From NCBI RefSeq assembly GCF_028769735.1, contig NC_088171.1, positions 65,648,216 through 65,712,215 on the forward strand: a stretch of DNA of 64,000 bases, read 5' to 3'. Origin of the DNA: Zonotrichia leucophrys gambelii (taxonomy: Eukaryota; Chordata; Aves; Passeriformes; Passerellidae). Every line of letters begins with the position of its first letter. Position 1 is the stretch's first letter. This document shows positions 37,969 through 49,689 of this stretch, in pieces. The notes under the pieces were generated by a model. It saw only the letters and a program-made list of their open reading frames with translations. It made no database searches and was not told the origin of the DNA. A program made the translations under genes and the position numbers.

Positions 37969-40747
37969 GTAGAAACGCCCTTCTCCTAAAGAGAAAGTGT
38001 AAGGCCAGACTTTATCTCCTGGCACAAGGACAGATCCAGCCTTCTGGGTGATCTCAAGGATTTCCAGGCAGCTGGCAGCTTTTTTGCAGCCTTGTCTTAG
38101 ACACTGTTCCCTGCTTGCATATGGAAGTGAACCACTTTTCCCAGGAAACAAGTGGTGCTGAAGTGTTGCCCCACCAAACCCAAGCCCTAACCCTTTTTTG
38201 TTCCTGTCCAAAGCTCCCCTATTGAAGGCCCAGTGGGTGGTGGGGCAAGGCAACCCATTGTGCACAAAACCACTGGGACTCACCGGGCAGAGTCACACCC
38301 CTGCTCCAAGATTTACTCTCCAAGCATTCAGCGGCCTCCCTCCCTAGCACTCATCAGCTCAGCAAAACCACCACGCTGCTCTGGCCACTAAGATCTCATA
38401 GGGCAGCAATATTGGGCTTGGCCACACTTCTAAGTTTGTTTCCACTTCTGTTTTAGTTTCATTAAGTGCCCCCTAAAAGCTGCTGTTTTGAGCATTGCTT
38501 TTTTAATTCACTGGAAACACAGAGTCAGTCCATTGCCCCTGCTCAGTGCGATTGGCAGATGCATTTCCGTACAAAGCTCATCTGCTGACATTGGTGCTTT
38601 CCTGAGCATCACCAGCAGAGCACAGCTGCACACAAGCCAGGAGGTGCAAAAGGCAAATGAATGTTTCACATTAAAAGTGCAATGTCATAGATTAGTAGAA
38701 AGAGGGAAAAAAAACCCCAAACCACCACATAGGTAACTCTACTCCCTCAAAAGGACCAAGTTCATTGGCAGATTTAGTTTGAAAGCTAGCAATGCTCTTG
38801 CATTGTTGCTTGAACAACGTGGCCAGATCTTCCTCCCTCTGAGCAGAACTCAGACTTTCCTGGAGACATCTCTGCAGCCATGGGTAAATCCTATTTTTTT
38901 GGCAGTACCTAATCATTACTGGGGATCTCTTTTCATGCACTCAGCTATCCATGTAACAACACATCAAGGTCTCCAGTGCCAAGCACGTAGCAAAAGCTGT
39001 GGACACCTACATTAGATGCTTTGGAAATGCCACCATGGAGTATGCTCCTCCAGACACTGACTCCAGCTATATGCTTGCCATTAGAAAAGGGCCTGCTCAG
39101 TCCAACACCCACAAATCAAGAGTGTTGTGCAGTAATACAGCATTGTTCACTTTCTTTTCTCAAAGAAAAAAAAAGAAATCAAATTTCATCGCTTCTTTAT
39201 GTTTTACAGTTGTTTAAATGAAAGACTTTGCTTCGAATTTTCCTACAGTCATTTTCTGTCTTATTTTTGCTATGCTTCCAAATAACATTCACTTGGGCAT
39301 TCACTTGGGAAACACAAGAAAAGGAAAATGTTGAAAAGCTATTGATCTGCCAGGTGGAAAACTCTACATTTCATTTCCAGGATCTTTTTTTTTTTTTTTT
39401 TCAGCTTGAGAAACAACATATTATCTGTTCAGTAAAATTCTGGAATCATAAAATTGTTTTATAACAAGAACAATCACAAAGACAATTTGTTCTTTGAATT
39501 TATTTTGAAGCCTGCACATATATTGTATGCCACGCTTATATGTATAAGTCAGTTGTGAATGCAGTTTTGGGTCTTGTTCACAACGCTGATTACAACCAGA
39601 AAAGAAAAAACTGCTAGCAATGCTAAAATTCGTCCCTATGGAAAAAGCATCTCTAAAATGACTTCTCATGTGCCATGGAAGATGCCAAATTGCAGTACCT
39701 CCCTTTCCATTAGTCACTCCACAACATTGTTCCCAGTTGCCACATCTTGCTCTTCCCCAGCAAGAAAGCAGAGAGGGCCACCAGACTCCCTGCTGTCCTC
39801 AAGAGATAGATTGAAAACATTTCCTTTTTGTTTTGTCTTTTAGGAAGAGGAGAAATGGACTATGCATTTAGAGAAGAGTTTGAGATGCTGCAGTTCTAAA
39901 TTTCCACAAAAATACTCATTGGCAGAACTGTGAGAACCGAGAACGCTCTGCTTAGGGGGGCTTCAACACCCTGTGCTACATATATTTTCTCAAACTAGTT
40001 CTCAGCTTGTCATGTCACTTCTCCCCAAAATAAGGTGCCTGTCCTGCACTGCCTTTGGCAAAGCCTATGCTCTAATGTCTCCTGGACCTTCAGCAAACAC
40101 AGAAGCAGCAGCAGGTACTCATTAATTGCCTACCTCAGCCATTGCTATTGTCAGACCTAAGGGGGAGGTGACATCACAGGTTTCTCTAACTTAATGAACA
40201 CTGCCTGCACTGCAAGGGTCACAGAAACCCTAGACAAACATCACCTGATGTTGAAAAAGAGACTTAAAAAAAAAAAGGGTCAGAATCCTGTTCTTCCTGT
40301 ATTTGCTCCAGAGTGGGTGAAGTTGTAGAGAAAGAACAGCTTTTAAAGGCACAAAGTGGATTCTGGCATGTTTCCCCTTTTGTATTCCAAGCTTCAAGTT
40401 GGAAAAGGCTGCATTGAGGGTGGAGTTTTTTGTTAGTTTAGTTGTGCTGCTAGACATATATTTAATCTGTTTCCCTGATATTCCTGTTATGAGAAGTGGC
40501 AGCCAGATTTAGGGAGACATTTATCAATAGAGAAAGCATACACACAATTACTATAGCATGGTCTAAAACAAAGGGAGTTCACTTTTCATTACCCTGAGGC
40601 ATTGAAAAGGCTCTGCCATTCTTAGTATTCCCTCTCCCTTTCCAATATTAAGTTATTGGGAACTGGCACCCATCCTTTCCCCATGAAGACATAGGAAGTT
40701 TGCAAGCTTTAAGTGAAAGCTCTGGAGCGTGGATCACATCAGCCTGG

Positions 40748-40870
40748 TTGGGGTGAGAAGAGACCTGTGGGGATCATCTGGTCAAACTCCCCTGCTCAAA
40801 TGAGGTCACCCAGAGGTGGTTGCTCAAAACCATGTCCAGAAGATTTTTGAGTATCTCTGAAGATGGATAT
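40748..40870 (-). mobile_element. CR1 LINE 3' UTR fragment
   Basis: GGGGATCATCTGGTCAAACT, CCTGCTCAAATGAGGTCACC and CAAAACCATGTCCAGAAGAT on the + strand match the complement of the CR1 3' UTR in order. It is a short, diverged remnant without a coding part. Confidence 0.82.
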
Positions 40871-41540
40871 CTGTGCACTTAGAATCATTTGTTTACCTCA
40901 TGTAAATGCACAAAAGTGCCTTATCTTACCCCAACCGTCCTTCCACAAGAAATAAATCTTACAGATCATGGATAGGTTCCCACATAAGGGAAAACAGAGC
41001 AAGCCTGCATGGTCAGGGCAGGCATTAATTTCTCCCATGACACAAATCAATCCTTTCACTTCTTGTGAGAGAAACAAACTCACTTTCTCTTTTCTCTGCA
41101 TTTTACCGTTTTTGCCCCTCCAAACACCCACACTTTGCCTGTGGTACTGGCCCACCAAAGGGAATTACTGAGATGGAGGGAGCCCTTTGCCAAGATGTCC
41201 ACTAACCACACAGAGAACTTTCTAATCATCTTGCCCCATCACGAGGTGCAGTAGGGGTAACAGACCTGGAATTTTTACATGGGTCAGATGGGTGGTTTTT
41301 TGGACAAAGGAGTGACTAAGCAAGTTTCAGTTCAGCCACCTTCCTGCTCTTCCCCTGGGGAAATACAAGCCCATGTAAGAACAAAGAAGTGGTTAAATAT
41401 GGGGTTATCTGACCAGATCTCTCACCAATCTTCCACACTTGGGGATTCCTTCAGCCACCAGTACATATATTTCTGAATTTTGATAACATATACTAGTGCA
41501 GCTCTGAATATTCTCATTAACCTTGGGACTGTAGGAGTCA

Positions 41541-41662
41541 TGTTGGGGGTTTTGGTGTGGGTTTTGCTGTTCTTGGGGGGGCTTTTGTTTGTTTGTGTTT
41601 TTCTTTGCCTGATTTTTGTTTTGTTTTGGTGGGGGATTATTTTTGTGGGTTTTTGTTGTTTT
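41541..41662 (+). repeat. GT-rich low-complexity tract
   Basis: Over about 120 bases the + strand is almost entirely T and G, with G runs of 5, 3, 7, 5 and 3. It is open in several frames on both strands only because stops are rare in such composition. Confidence 0.8.
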
Positions 41663-42419
41663 CTTGAATTGCAGCTTGCTAACTTGTGGACTTTACTGAC
41701 TTGTGGTGGTAACAAACTTTTCAAATAATTGTCCCTTATTTAAGGAACTTTTTTCACCATATGCTCAACAAAGTACTCTTTAGAAGCTGGCACAGATTCC
41801 CCAGAACTTTCCAGTTTTCCTGTTAGGTGTTATAATATCCCTGCTCCAGCATGAGTGGAAATAATTAGGAGACATCTCTCTGGGCTTCAGCAGGCTGAGA
41901 GTGAAGGTTCCAGTTTGCTCTCTGAGAGCTTTTGCAAAATCATACACAATAAGTTGCCCTGAGGTGTGAGTCTTACTCAAGAAGGTGTCTGGGGCAGCTG
42001 GGGCTGAGGCCTCCTTCCCTTACCACTAGCAGGGAGATCTACAGAACTGTTTCACTGTATTGACTGCACTTTTAAAACAATCTTGTCTTGTATGGCAGGT
42101 TTGCTTATCCCAATTGCTATCCAAACTTAATTCTTCATTAGAAGGATGGTGTGATTTTAACAGCCCAAATATTTTGGCTATTAATTAATTTTCTTGCCTA
42201 GATTGAGAATTGAAAACACCCTATTAATGAAAAAAAATCAGCATGATACATTTGGCTTGTGTCAGCTTATATTTTTCATTTGCCTCATATCTCAGCTTTG
42301 TTAATCAAGTTGATTTTATTTTTATTTACACTTAAGTGTCACTGCCCAACTCAATTGCAAAGGCTGAAATAGGGAGGGGACAGAATCCTGTATGAAAACC
42401 AGCTGTTGACATTGGAATT

Positions 42420-42434
42420 AAAAAAAAAAAAAAA
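42420..42434 (+). repeat. A15 homopolymer
   Basis: Fifteen A residues followed by GGAGAGAGAG. Confidence 0.95.
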
Positions 42435-43307
42435 GGAGAGAGAGAAACATCTTCTGCATTTCTTTGCCTATCATTGCCTAATTTGTGGCAAATCCCAGAC
42501 ACATTCCTAAGGATGCAGATGATGACAGCGTCAGAAGACTCATTGTTCTGGAGGTCACAGGAAGTCAGTGGCAATCAGAGGACCCAAGTTTCCCCTACAG
42601 AGATACTGCTAGTGTTTTTTTGTATTTGTCCATAACAAGGTGAAATTTAAGCTGACAAAACTGCTTCAAAATCAATGACTTGGAAAAGATATTGCATATG
42701 TTTTCACTTCTACCACATACATTTGATTGTTATGTCAGGGGTTTTTTTCATACTTTTTCCACAAACACAAGAAGTGCCAAAACACGAAATTCTCTATTAA
42801 CTGTGCAGTCTATCCTGTAAGCAGACTACAAATCACAGCATTACTCTTGTCCTTAACCCTATAAAGTGCATTAGAAAATCTGACTTAAGCTGTTTCAAAA
42901 AGCTCATACCCTAGAGATGGGGTCCAGCTGTGACACATTGATATCACACATAAAATATCTCTCCTGCATGATGCCACCCAGCTGAGGGGGTACAACACCA
43001 CAGCCCCACTCAGATGCCCAGTGAAGCCAGGAGGGAATCACAGCAAGGCAAAGGCACAGAATTTGCCTGCCTCTACTGGCAACAAATACTATTGACACAC
43101 AAACCTCAGGGGTGCTAAAATGCTTCACTCCAAGGAAAGGCCAGGACATCCCAGGGAAGCAGTCAGCCAGACACTGATAAATCAGCCCATTTACACAAGG
43201 CAGTGAGAGCACCTCAGCCACACTTTAAAGAACACGACTTTTAACCCAGCTCACACAGCCCTGGGGCAGCACTGTACTGTTTGCTCTTTTTCCTGAAGTC
43301 AACAAAG

Positions 43308-43481
43308 AAGCTCTGGATACCCCATCCACAGTTGCACCCAACACTTACCCCCAAGTATTCAAGTCCAGGTTGTATGGGGTTTGGAGTAATCTGTCTTGTG
43401 GAAGGTGACCCTGACTGTGACAGGGGAGTGAAACTAGGTTATCTTTATGTCCTGTCCAACATAAACTATCCTGTGATTCTA
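43308..43481 (+). mobile_element. CR1 LINE 3' end fragment
   Basis: CTGGATACCCCATCC, TTCAAGTCCAGGTTGTATGG, TTGTGGAAGGTGACCCTGAC, GACAGGGGAGTGAAACTAGG and the final CCTGTGATTCTAT follow the CR1 3' UTR order. A short extra segment lies after the first block, so it has a small insertion or rearrangement. Confidence 0.85.
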
Positions 43482-46400
43482 TATTTTACACAGTGTTTTC
43501 ATATTCTCTCTTGCTCCATCAGTCACTGCTTGATTTGGTTTCACACGCTGATGAACTCCTGCATTTTACTGTCTCTCACCAACTCACTTTAGTTTCTTTA
43601 ATCAAGCCATTGCTTCTCTCTGATTCAGCAAGCCAGCTAGTTCCACTTGAGTAACCATCAGCTTCACATACCAAAGGCTGTTTGTTTTCTTCCTGCAATT
43701 TCAATTTTCACTAGCTCTGCCTACCTCCCCAGGCTGCAGTTGGCAGCAACATGAGGAGATGCAGGACACCAGCAGAACAATCAATCTGTGGCTACACAGC
43801 TCCAAGGAAGCAGCTCTGCAGTACAGCAGCAGACAGCAGCTCCCAACATCTTCCCTTTGAAGGGAGACAGCTTCCCCAAAAATGCTATCCAGCAGAGACT
43901 CAGTCGCACATCAATTGCTATTGATGAAAAATTAAGACCTGAAGATCTTGGAATTAAACTCAGAAATGAATAAACTATTCATAAAAAATTACCTCTCTCT
44001 TCCTCTGCGTGCATTTTGTTCACCAGCATTTCCTAACTTTTATACATGTGTCGTCTGCCATAATTCATCAAATAACTTAATCTACATGACAAAAATTATG
44101 CACATAATTTTAAAGCAGACTCCACAAACACTTAATATTCAAAATTCAAGCTGTGGTGATTAGTCTTGATTGAACACACAAATCAGCCAGTGTCTTACTG
44201 TATTTGAATGATTAACTCCATAGTTTTTGGAAAAAACCTCCACACTTATGATTATGATGAATTCAGAATCTGCCTTTTTGGGACTACTCTGATATTTGCT
44301 TGTGATTTTGCCACCCCTCCCCTTTTTTTTTGGTTTGAATTCTATAACTCTCTCACCATTTAATCCATTTGCAGACAGTAAACAGAAAAGGAGAATGTAT
44401 TCCAGAAATGTATTTCAGGATGCATTCTGGTAGAAATTTGGAATTGACTTTTTGTAAAAGCTTTCTGCAACACTTGCTCTGACCTCTGATTTTTCAGGCA
44501 AATAATGAATTCATGCTGGTGAACAGTGTGCAATTTGATGATACCAAGTCAAAAGTGCTTTAGAATTATTTTTCTTCTCCCTGCTCCATCTTTCTTTCCT
44601 AGGATCAGATCAGTACATATGAAAGACCATAATCTGGATGTCTTCCATTTAACTATTTTCAGAGGAACATCTTGAAAGTTTCCTTTCTCCTTCTTAAGAT
44701 GAAAAGTTCTTTTGAACTCCATTGGCACTTCGGTGCCAGAAATGAGATCAAAATGCAGGGTTTCTTATTTCTTCCCCTCAGTGAACACCTGGAAGAACAC
44801 CAGAGGCTATCTGATATTCTGAATATCTGCCACTTTTCTCCTGGTAGCAGATGGTCTCCTCATCCTTGGACACTGCTGTCCTGTACTACACTTAGAAGCT
44901 CAGAGTCAAGGTAGAGTGCTTTAGAACAAAAAAAATCAATCACTAGAATGTAAACATCAGTATAAATAACTTATTTGTAATCAGTTTTATTCCATTGTTA
45001 CAGCAAAATGTACATTTCACCCCCATGTGGGAGATGACTGAAGCAGTAAGTATACAGCAAAGCAAAACCACCATTGGAAGAGCACAACTTCCCTTGGAAA
45101 ACAGCCTTAGAGCAAAATCAGAGAAGCACAAAATCCTGCCAAGACATCAAGTTTTGCTGACATTTTGTTTTGGAAATAACATCAAAAAGTAAATGTTGTC
45201 AATACCAAAAAGGAATCTGATAGCAGTATTTACAGTTTCAGTGTGCTAAAATAAAGTTGTTTAACTTAATTCCAAAGCCACCTTTGCTTCAAATTTCAGT
45301 CAGTCGTGGTACCTGACTTAAAGCCCAAACCCTCAAGAAAAACAGTGGGCTGGAAATGCTCCAGTTACACTGAAGCATGCTGAGAGGAAGATTTGACTTA
45401 TTATTGTAAATATTTTGGGCAAGAATAGTGCAATTTGGGAATGTTAGTTTGAATTAACATAAAGTCACAGCTGGAAAAAAAAATCAGAAGGGATAGTTAA
45501 AGGAAACCTCAATGCTGCACTCAGCTCCTGGTGTGGCAGCAAGGGGAAAGTTGCCCAGATGCTGTGGATGTTCAACTTCTGCCTGGCAGGGAAGATCTAA
45601 GGATCTTTTGGGTTTTGCAGTCTCTATACAAGGAGAAGGAGATGCTCAATATCCTACTGCCAGTGATGGAGCAACCACAGGGCTGGGACTTCTGCAATAG
45701 AAACCTCGAGAGGGCAGAAGGGGTAGCAAGAAATTTGGTGGGTGTATGGAAATGGGAAGAGCAAACAGGGCCAGCTGATTCTGGATATGGGGCAAAGGTG
45801 TTTTCCTGAGGTTTCTGCAGGAGGGAATTCCCCAGCAGCTATTTATTGCTGTTTCTGACTTTAAAAGACAAGACTTGGGGAAATACAGCACAGGGGCAGA
45901 TGGTGCTGAGAAATACCCATCCCTCCATCTCCCGTTTCTTCTTTAGAAGAGGAAACCAACTGAAGCCTGCTTCTGCTCCTCTAAGCAGCTGCATCACACA
46001 CAGAATTTATATGCATATTTCCTTTTATGCATCTTTTCACATGCCCAGGAGGAGGACAGGGCACAGGGAATGATTACATTTACAGAGGTAGAAAGCCTAG
46101 ATTGGTTTCCTGGGAAGAGCAAGGTGAGGTCAGACAAGGTGCAAATTGGCAAAGCTATGCCTTTTAATGCTATGGGGTATTTTTGGCAGAAGGGGAACCC
46201 CAGTTTCAAAGTGAGCTTTATCCTACAAATAGAAGCTATCTCATGACGAGGAGCCCATCTCCCATGTGCTTGTAGGGAAATGAGAGTCACAGCACTCCCC
46301 AAAACAGTGATGCCTCCAAAGCCCAGAGAGGAGTGAGGAGAAGGAGTGGTACTCCACCTTGAGGGTTCCTACTAAACACTGCAAGACTGGGGATGGATGA

Positions 46401-47204
46401 GACCCTGCGCTGTCACCATTCCACTGAATTAAAGGATGATACCCTGCAAACTTGCTGCAGCATCCTTTTGGGATACTAAATTCCACACTAGCAACTTTTC
46501 ACCTCCTTCAGGGAGATGGGGCTATGCTGTGGCCAAGGATGAGGGTGCTCTTTCCCACGCCAAACCAGACCCTTTCTCCCAGAACAGAGTAATTTCATAC
46601 ACTGAGAGACCAGATGGCAAAGCTCAAATGTCATATTAGCTTGTTTCTGAAAAAAAGCCACAGCCCAGGACAAGACTGGCAAAGGAGAGGGAGCACAGCA
46701 CATGAGCACACACGCCCACTCACCAAAACACAGCTGGCTGGGGTTATTTTTAGACCCGATTTGACAGGGTCCCTTTAAATTTCGCTGGCTTTTGTCAGTT
46801 TGTATCACAGAGCGAACGTTGTTTAAACAGAACACATTATTTTTGGCCCGTGAATCACAGGACCCGCTCAGCAGCCTTTTCATGCAAACCACTGAGAGGC
46901 CTCTGTTTTTCTCTGCACCGGATTATTGCAAAAAAACCCTTAATCACCAGGTACAGTGATTGGCTTCAAAGATTTGCAAATTAGGAGTAAGCTATCAAAT
47001 AGCTTCCTAGGGGCTGTCAACCACACAAATCCCATTGCCATTAATGAGGGCTTATGCCACTAAATGATATCTTTCTGTACATGCACACATATATATAAAC
47101 ACATACACACACGCAGGGAGTGTACAGCACGCCTGGCTGGTTTGCTCCTGTAGGAGGCACATGGGATTTCCCCGATGTAACATCCTTGGTAAACCTAACT
47201 GGCA
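43482..47204. other. Unannotated intergenic sequence left of the CpG island
   Basis: No recognised gene or repeat. A 61-codon frame at 43788-43973 looks superficially protein-like but lacks a recognisable family. On the - strand, TTTTG|GTGAGT at about 46724 would be a usable donor for a transcript starting in the CpG island. Confidence 0.5.
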
Positions 47205-47380
47205 GGCAAGCGGGGAGATCTCCCGGGGACCCCTCACTCATCCCTCTGGGAGCCAGCGCCCTGGGAGCAGCGGCGGTAATTGCTCAGCTGCGGTTCTGAG
47301 GGAGATGCTGGCACAGGAGCTGTGGGAGTGTTACGAGGGAGGGTGAAGCACCAGGGGACTTTTAAGTGTGGCAGGGAAGG

Positions 47381-47415
<35 letters not shown>
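47381..47415 (+). repeat. A35 homopolymer at the CpG island edge
   Basis: Thirty-five uninterrupted A residues lie between GGCAGGGAAGG and GAAAGGGGGAG. This is the longest homopolymer in the window. Its assembled length may be unreliable. Confidence 0.95.
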
Positions 47416-47417
<2 letters not shown>

Positions 47418-48109
47418 AAGGGGGAGAAAAAAAGCAAAGGCAGTTTGTTTTAAAGGTCCCAAAGACCTTTGTAAATACGTGTGCCTCGTGCCTAAGCGGT
47501 GACAGGGATCTTCCTGGCTCCTCTGTGGCGGGAGGAGGAACATCCCCATCCCTGAGCTCAGCGCCTACGTAGGCTCGTGGTTCCCCGGTCCCGCTGGGCT
47601 GCGGGCAGCCCTCCTGCAGCCCTGGAGCACCACCAGCGCCTTGAGTCACACGCGGCCGGGCCGGGCGCCTCGGCCAGCGGACCGCAGCCTGCGCAATGCT
47701 CGGGGAAAGCAAAACAAAAACAAGGCACACGCTCCACCGCCCCGCTGCCACCTCGGGATGGGTTTGAAATGATTCGCAGCTGCTGCACAGAGCTGTCAGC
47801 TCTCGGCTGCGTCAGTCCCGTCTCAGCGCCGAGGGGACGGCTCGGCAGGGCAAGGGGAAAGCGAAGCCCCCAGGAGGGCACAGCTCTGGGAAACCCAGGC
47901 CTCCGCTGGGCCATCCCAGGGGTTACTGCCTTCCCTCAGCTGGTGCACATTCAAACCCGCTCTTTTAGCACGGCGGGATTATCCAAATCATGACATGCAT
48001 GTGAAAATGAAAGGAATGCAAGTGTTCAGTTTGTTTGGGTTTTTTAAAAACTCAGATCTGCAGATTCTCTTCTGGTCTGAATTTATAAAAAAAGGGGGGA
48101 AGGAAAATT

Positions 48110-48125
48110 AAAAAAAAAAAAAAAA
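48110..48125 (+). repeat. A16 homopolymer
   Basis: Sixteen A residues after GGAAAATT and followed by CAACAAACAAAAC. It lies between the two CpG clusters of the island. Confidence 0.95.
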
Positions 48126-48643
48126 CAACAAACAAAACGGAAAAAACCGCATAGCTTCCATGTCCCAAGTTGAAATGAAATAATGCAGCGTTTGCTGTTT
48201 TGCACTGGGGATTTCCAGGACCTTCCTTCCCGCAGGAGGAGCGGCCCCCGAGCGCCGCTGGGCTGCCCGGCACAGCTGGGGCCTGTGTCAGGGCCCCGGG
48301 CAAAGGGCACGGCACCAGTGGGCGGGCTCCAAAACAAACTCGGCTGCGGCCACATTTCCTCCTCACGGCCCTTCTGTGACAAGGCAGGAGCCTTGCCCAA
48401 CCCTGTCTAGCCCCATTTTTCTTAACCGAGGCAAACGCTGCTGCAGTTTGTCCAAAAGGGGTAAGGAGAAGGCTGTGGGGAGGGATGGAGCAGAGCCCAA
48501 AAAAGCAATGAGGCTATGAGGGACAAAAGGCAGGATTAAAACAACAATTCATTTCCAGGATAAAAATGGTAACTCCTGAGCAAAAATGGCTTAGAGAGTC
48601 TCCAGGCAGATGGAAAGTCTCAAAACTTTCAATTTCTTTATTT

Positions 48644-48660
48644 AAAAAAAAAAAAAAAAA
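48644..48660 (+). repeat. A17 homopolymer
   Basis: Seventeen A residues after TTTATTT and before GAAAGGAAAG. Confidence 0.95.
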
Positions 48661-49673
48661 GAAAGGAAAGAAAACAGAAGGAGAAGCCCCACCTAATGGT
48701 CTCAGTTTTAAAGACCACTTTCCCAGTGTGGCAGCAACAGTTGTTGCCTTCACTGGCTGCACAAGCCCTGTGGAGCCGGCAGTGAACATCACAACCCCAT
48801 AACGTGTCCGAGCCCAATTTCTCGTCCATTTCAATTTATACTATCATTCCAGCATCCCAAATTCAACCATTCCTGAAGGGCCCAGGAGGTACCTGTAGTA
48901 GGAAGCTCAAGACAGGGGGCCTGAGGTTGCAGGTGAGGCAGTGGCCCTACCCCACACAGTCACATCACGTTTCCTCACTGTACCCACAACAGTGATCAAA
49001 ACAAATGCATTCAAGTCTCAGGGGAAAGTCTGGAACAGGTACTGGACAAGGGCTCAAAGCAACAGTAAAAAGAGGCCGGTGAGCACAAGGCTGGATAGAT
49101 GGTTCTATTCCCCTAGCAAACATTTCCATTTTGGTCACCCCCTGATGACATTGTCTCCTTTGTGCAGAACTCTTGGAATCTTGGCCCTCTTCAGCATCTT
49201 CTTTGAAAGACATATTATCATCTGGGATTTGTGGATAACTTATCCACTTAAAAAAATACACATTACATACAATTACAGCTGTAGCTTAATAGGAATTGTA
49301 TTCTCTCCAAAATAAGCACTCTGGACCAGTGAGCTTCAAGTGACTTTCAAACAAGGTTTACCAAAACAGAAACAAAAGTGAAAGATGATACCTACTTTCT
49401 GTCTCCCTACCTCCCAAATAAAACAGTTTTGTCCTCAGTGGAAGGTTCCACCAGAAACAGAGGAAAGATAGGATTACATGGAGTCTCCCACATTTTGGAG
49501 CGGGACGGGGGCTATTGAGAGAGGAAAAGACTGATTACTATCTGCTGTTTCTTCTCAACAGCTGAGAAACAAGGGAAATGAGTTAGTTCTGACACGTGGG
49601 CACTGGGGACACACAGATCTCAGAAGGTTCCAGGGAACGGCATCAAGAGGGCTTTTCCTGACGTCCTTGGGAC

Positions 49674-49689
49674 AAAAAAAAAAAAAAAA
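49674..49689 (+). repeat. A16 homopolymer
   Basis: Sixteen A residues after TTGGGAC and before GACAAATG. Confidence 0.95.

Larger units (their letters stand above)
34313..40747. other. Unannotated intergenic sequence
   Basis: Features inside are a T20 run (35416-35435), a TATA-like box with a possible downstream donor (36079-36262), a 112-codon - strand frame at 36954-37292, a three-copy 12-base repeat (37934-37968) and a T17-CAG tract (39385-39404). No gene was recognised. Confidence 0.55.
40871..43307. other. Unannotated intergenic sequence with a GT-rich tract
   Basis: This holds a G/T-only-biased strand at 41541-41662 and an A15 run (42420-42434). The segment at 42180-42340 is AT-rich with TTAATTAATT and homeobox-like ATTAAT words. 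No gene was recognised. Confidence 0.6.
47205..48425. promoter_or_regulatory. CpG island, candidate promoter
   Basis: This is the only CpG-dense segment in the window. I count about 30 CpG in 47561-47880, with a second cluster at about 48225-48370, against a background where CpG is rare. GC boxes and CCGGGCCGGGCG-type words are present. Such islands in birds normally mark broad promoters. The direction is unknown: a - strand start would suit a gene running leftward (HIVEP1 is the syntenic candidate), and a + strand start would suit an upstream ADTRP exon or a noncoding RNA. Possible donors are AGGGG|TAAGG near 48460 and TTGCAG|GTGAGG near 48930 on the +, and one near 46724 on the -. No coding sequence was recognised in it. 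Confidence 0.6.

Noticed and set aside
43788..43973. A 61-codon frame with a plausible-looking peptide (NAIQQRLSRTSIAIDEKL)
   Set aside because: I briefly compared it with RPEL-type sequences of PHACTR1, a syntenic neighbour, but the RPEL consensus is not there. It begins with GTG, and an in-frame stop lies a few codons upstream without a convincing acceptor.
1..47000. HIVEP1 coding exons on the - strand
   Set aside because: I searched by eye for the HIVEP1 start region and for the very large coding exon with zinc fingers. No long - strand frame or recognisable motif is present, so HIVEP1 is not annotated.
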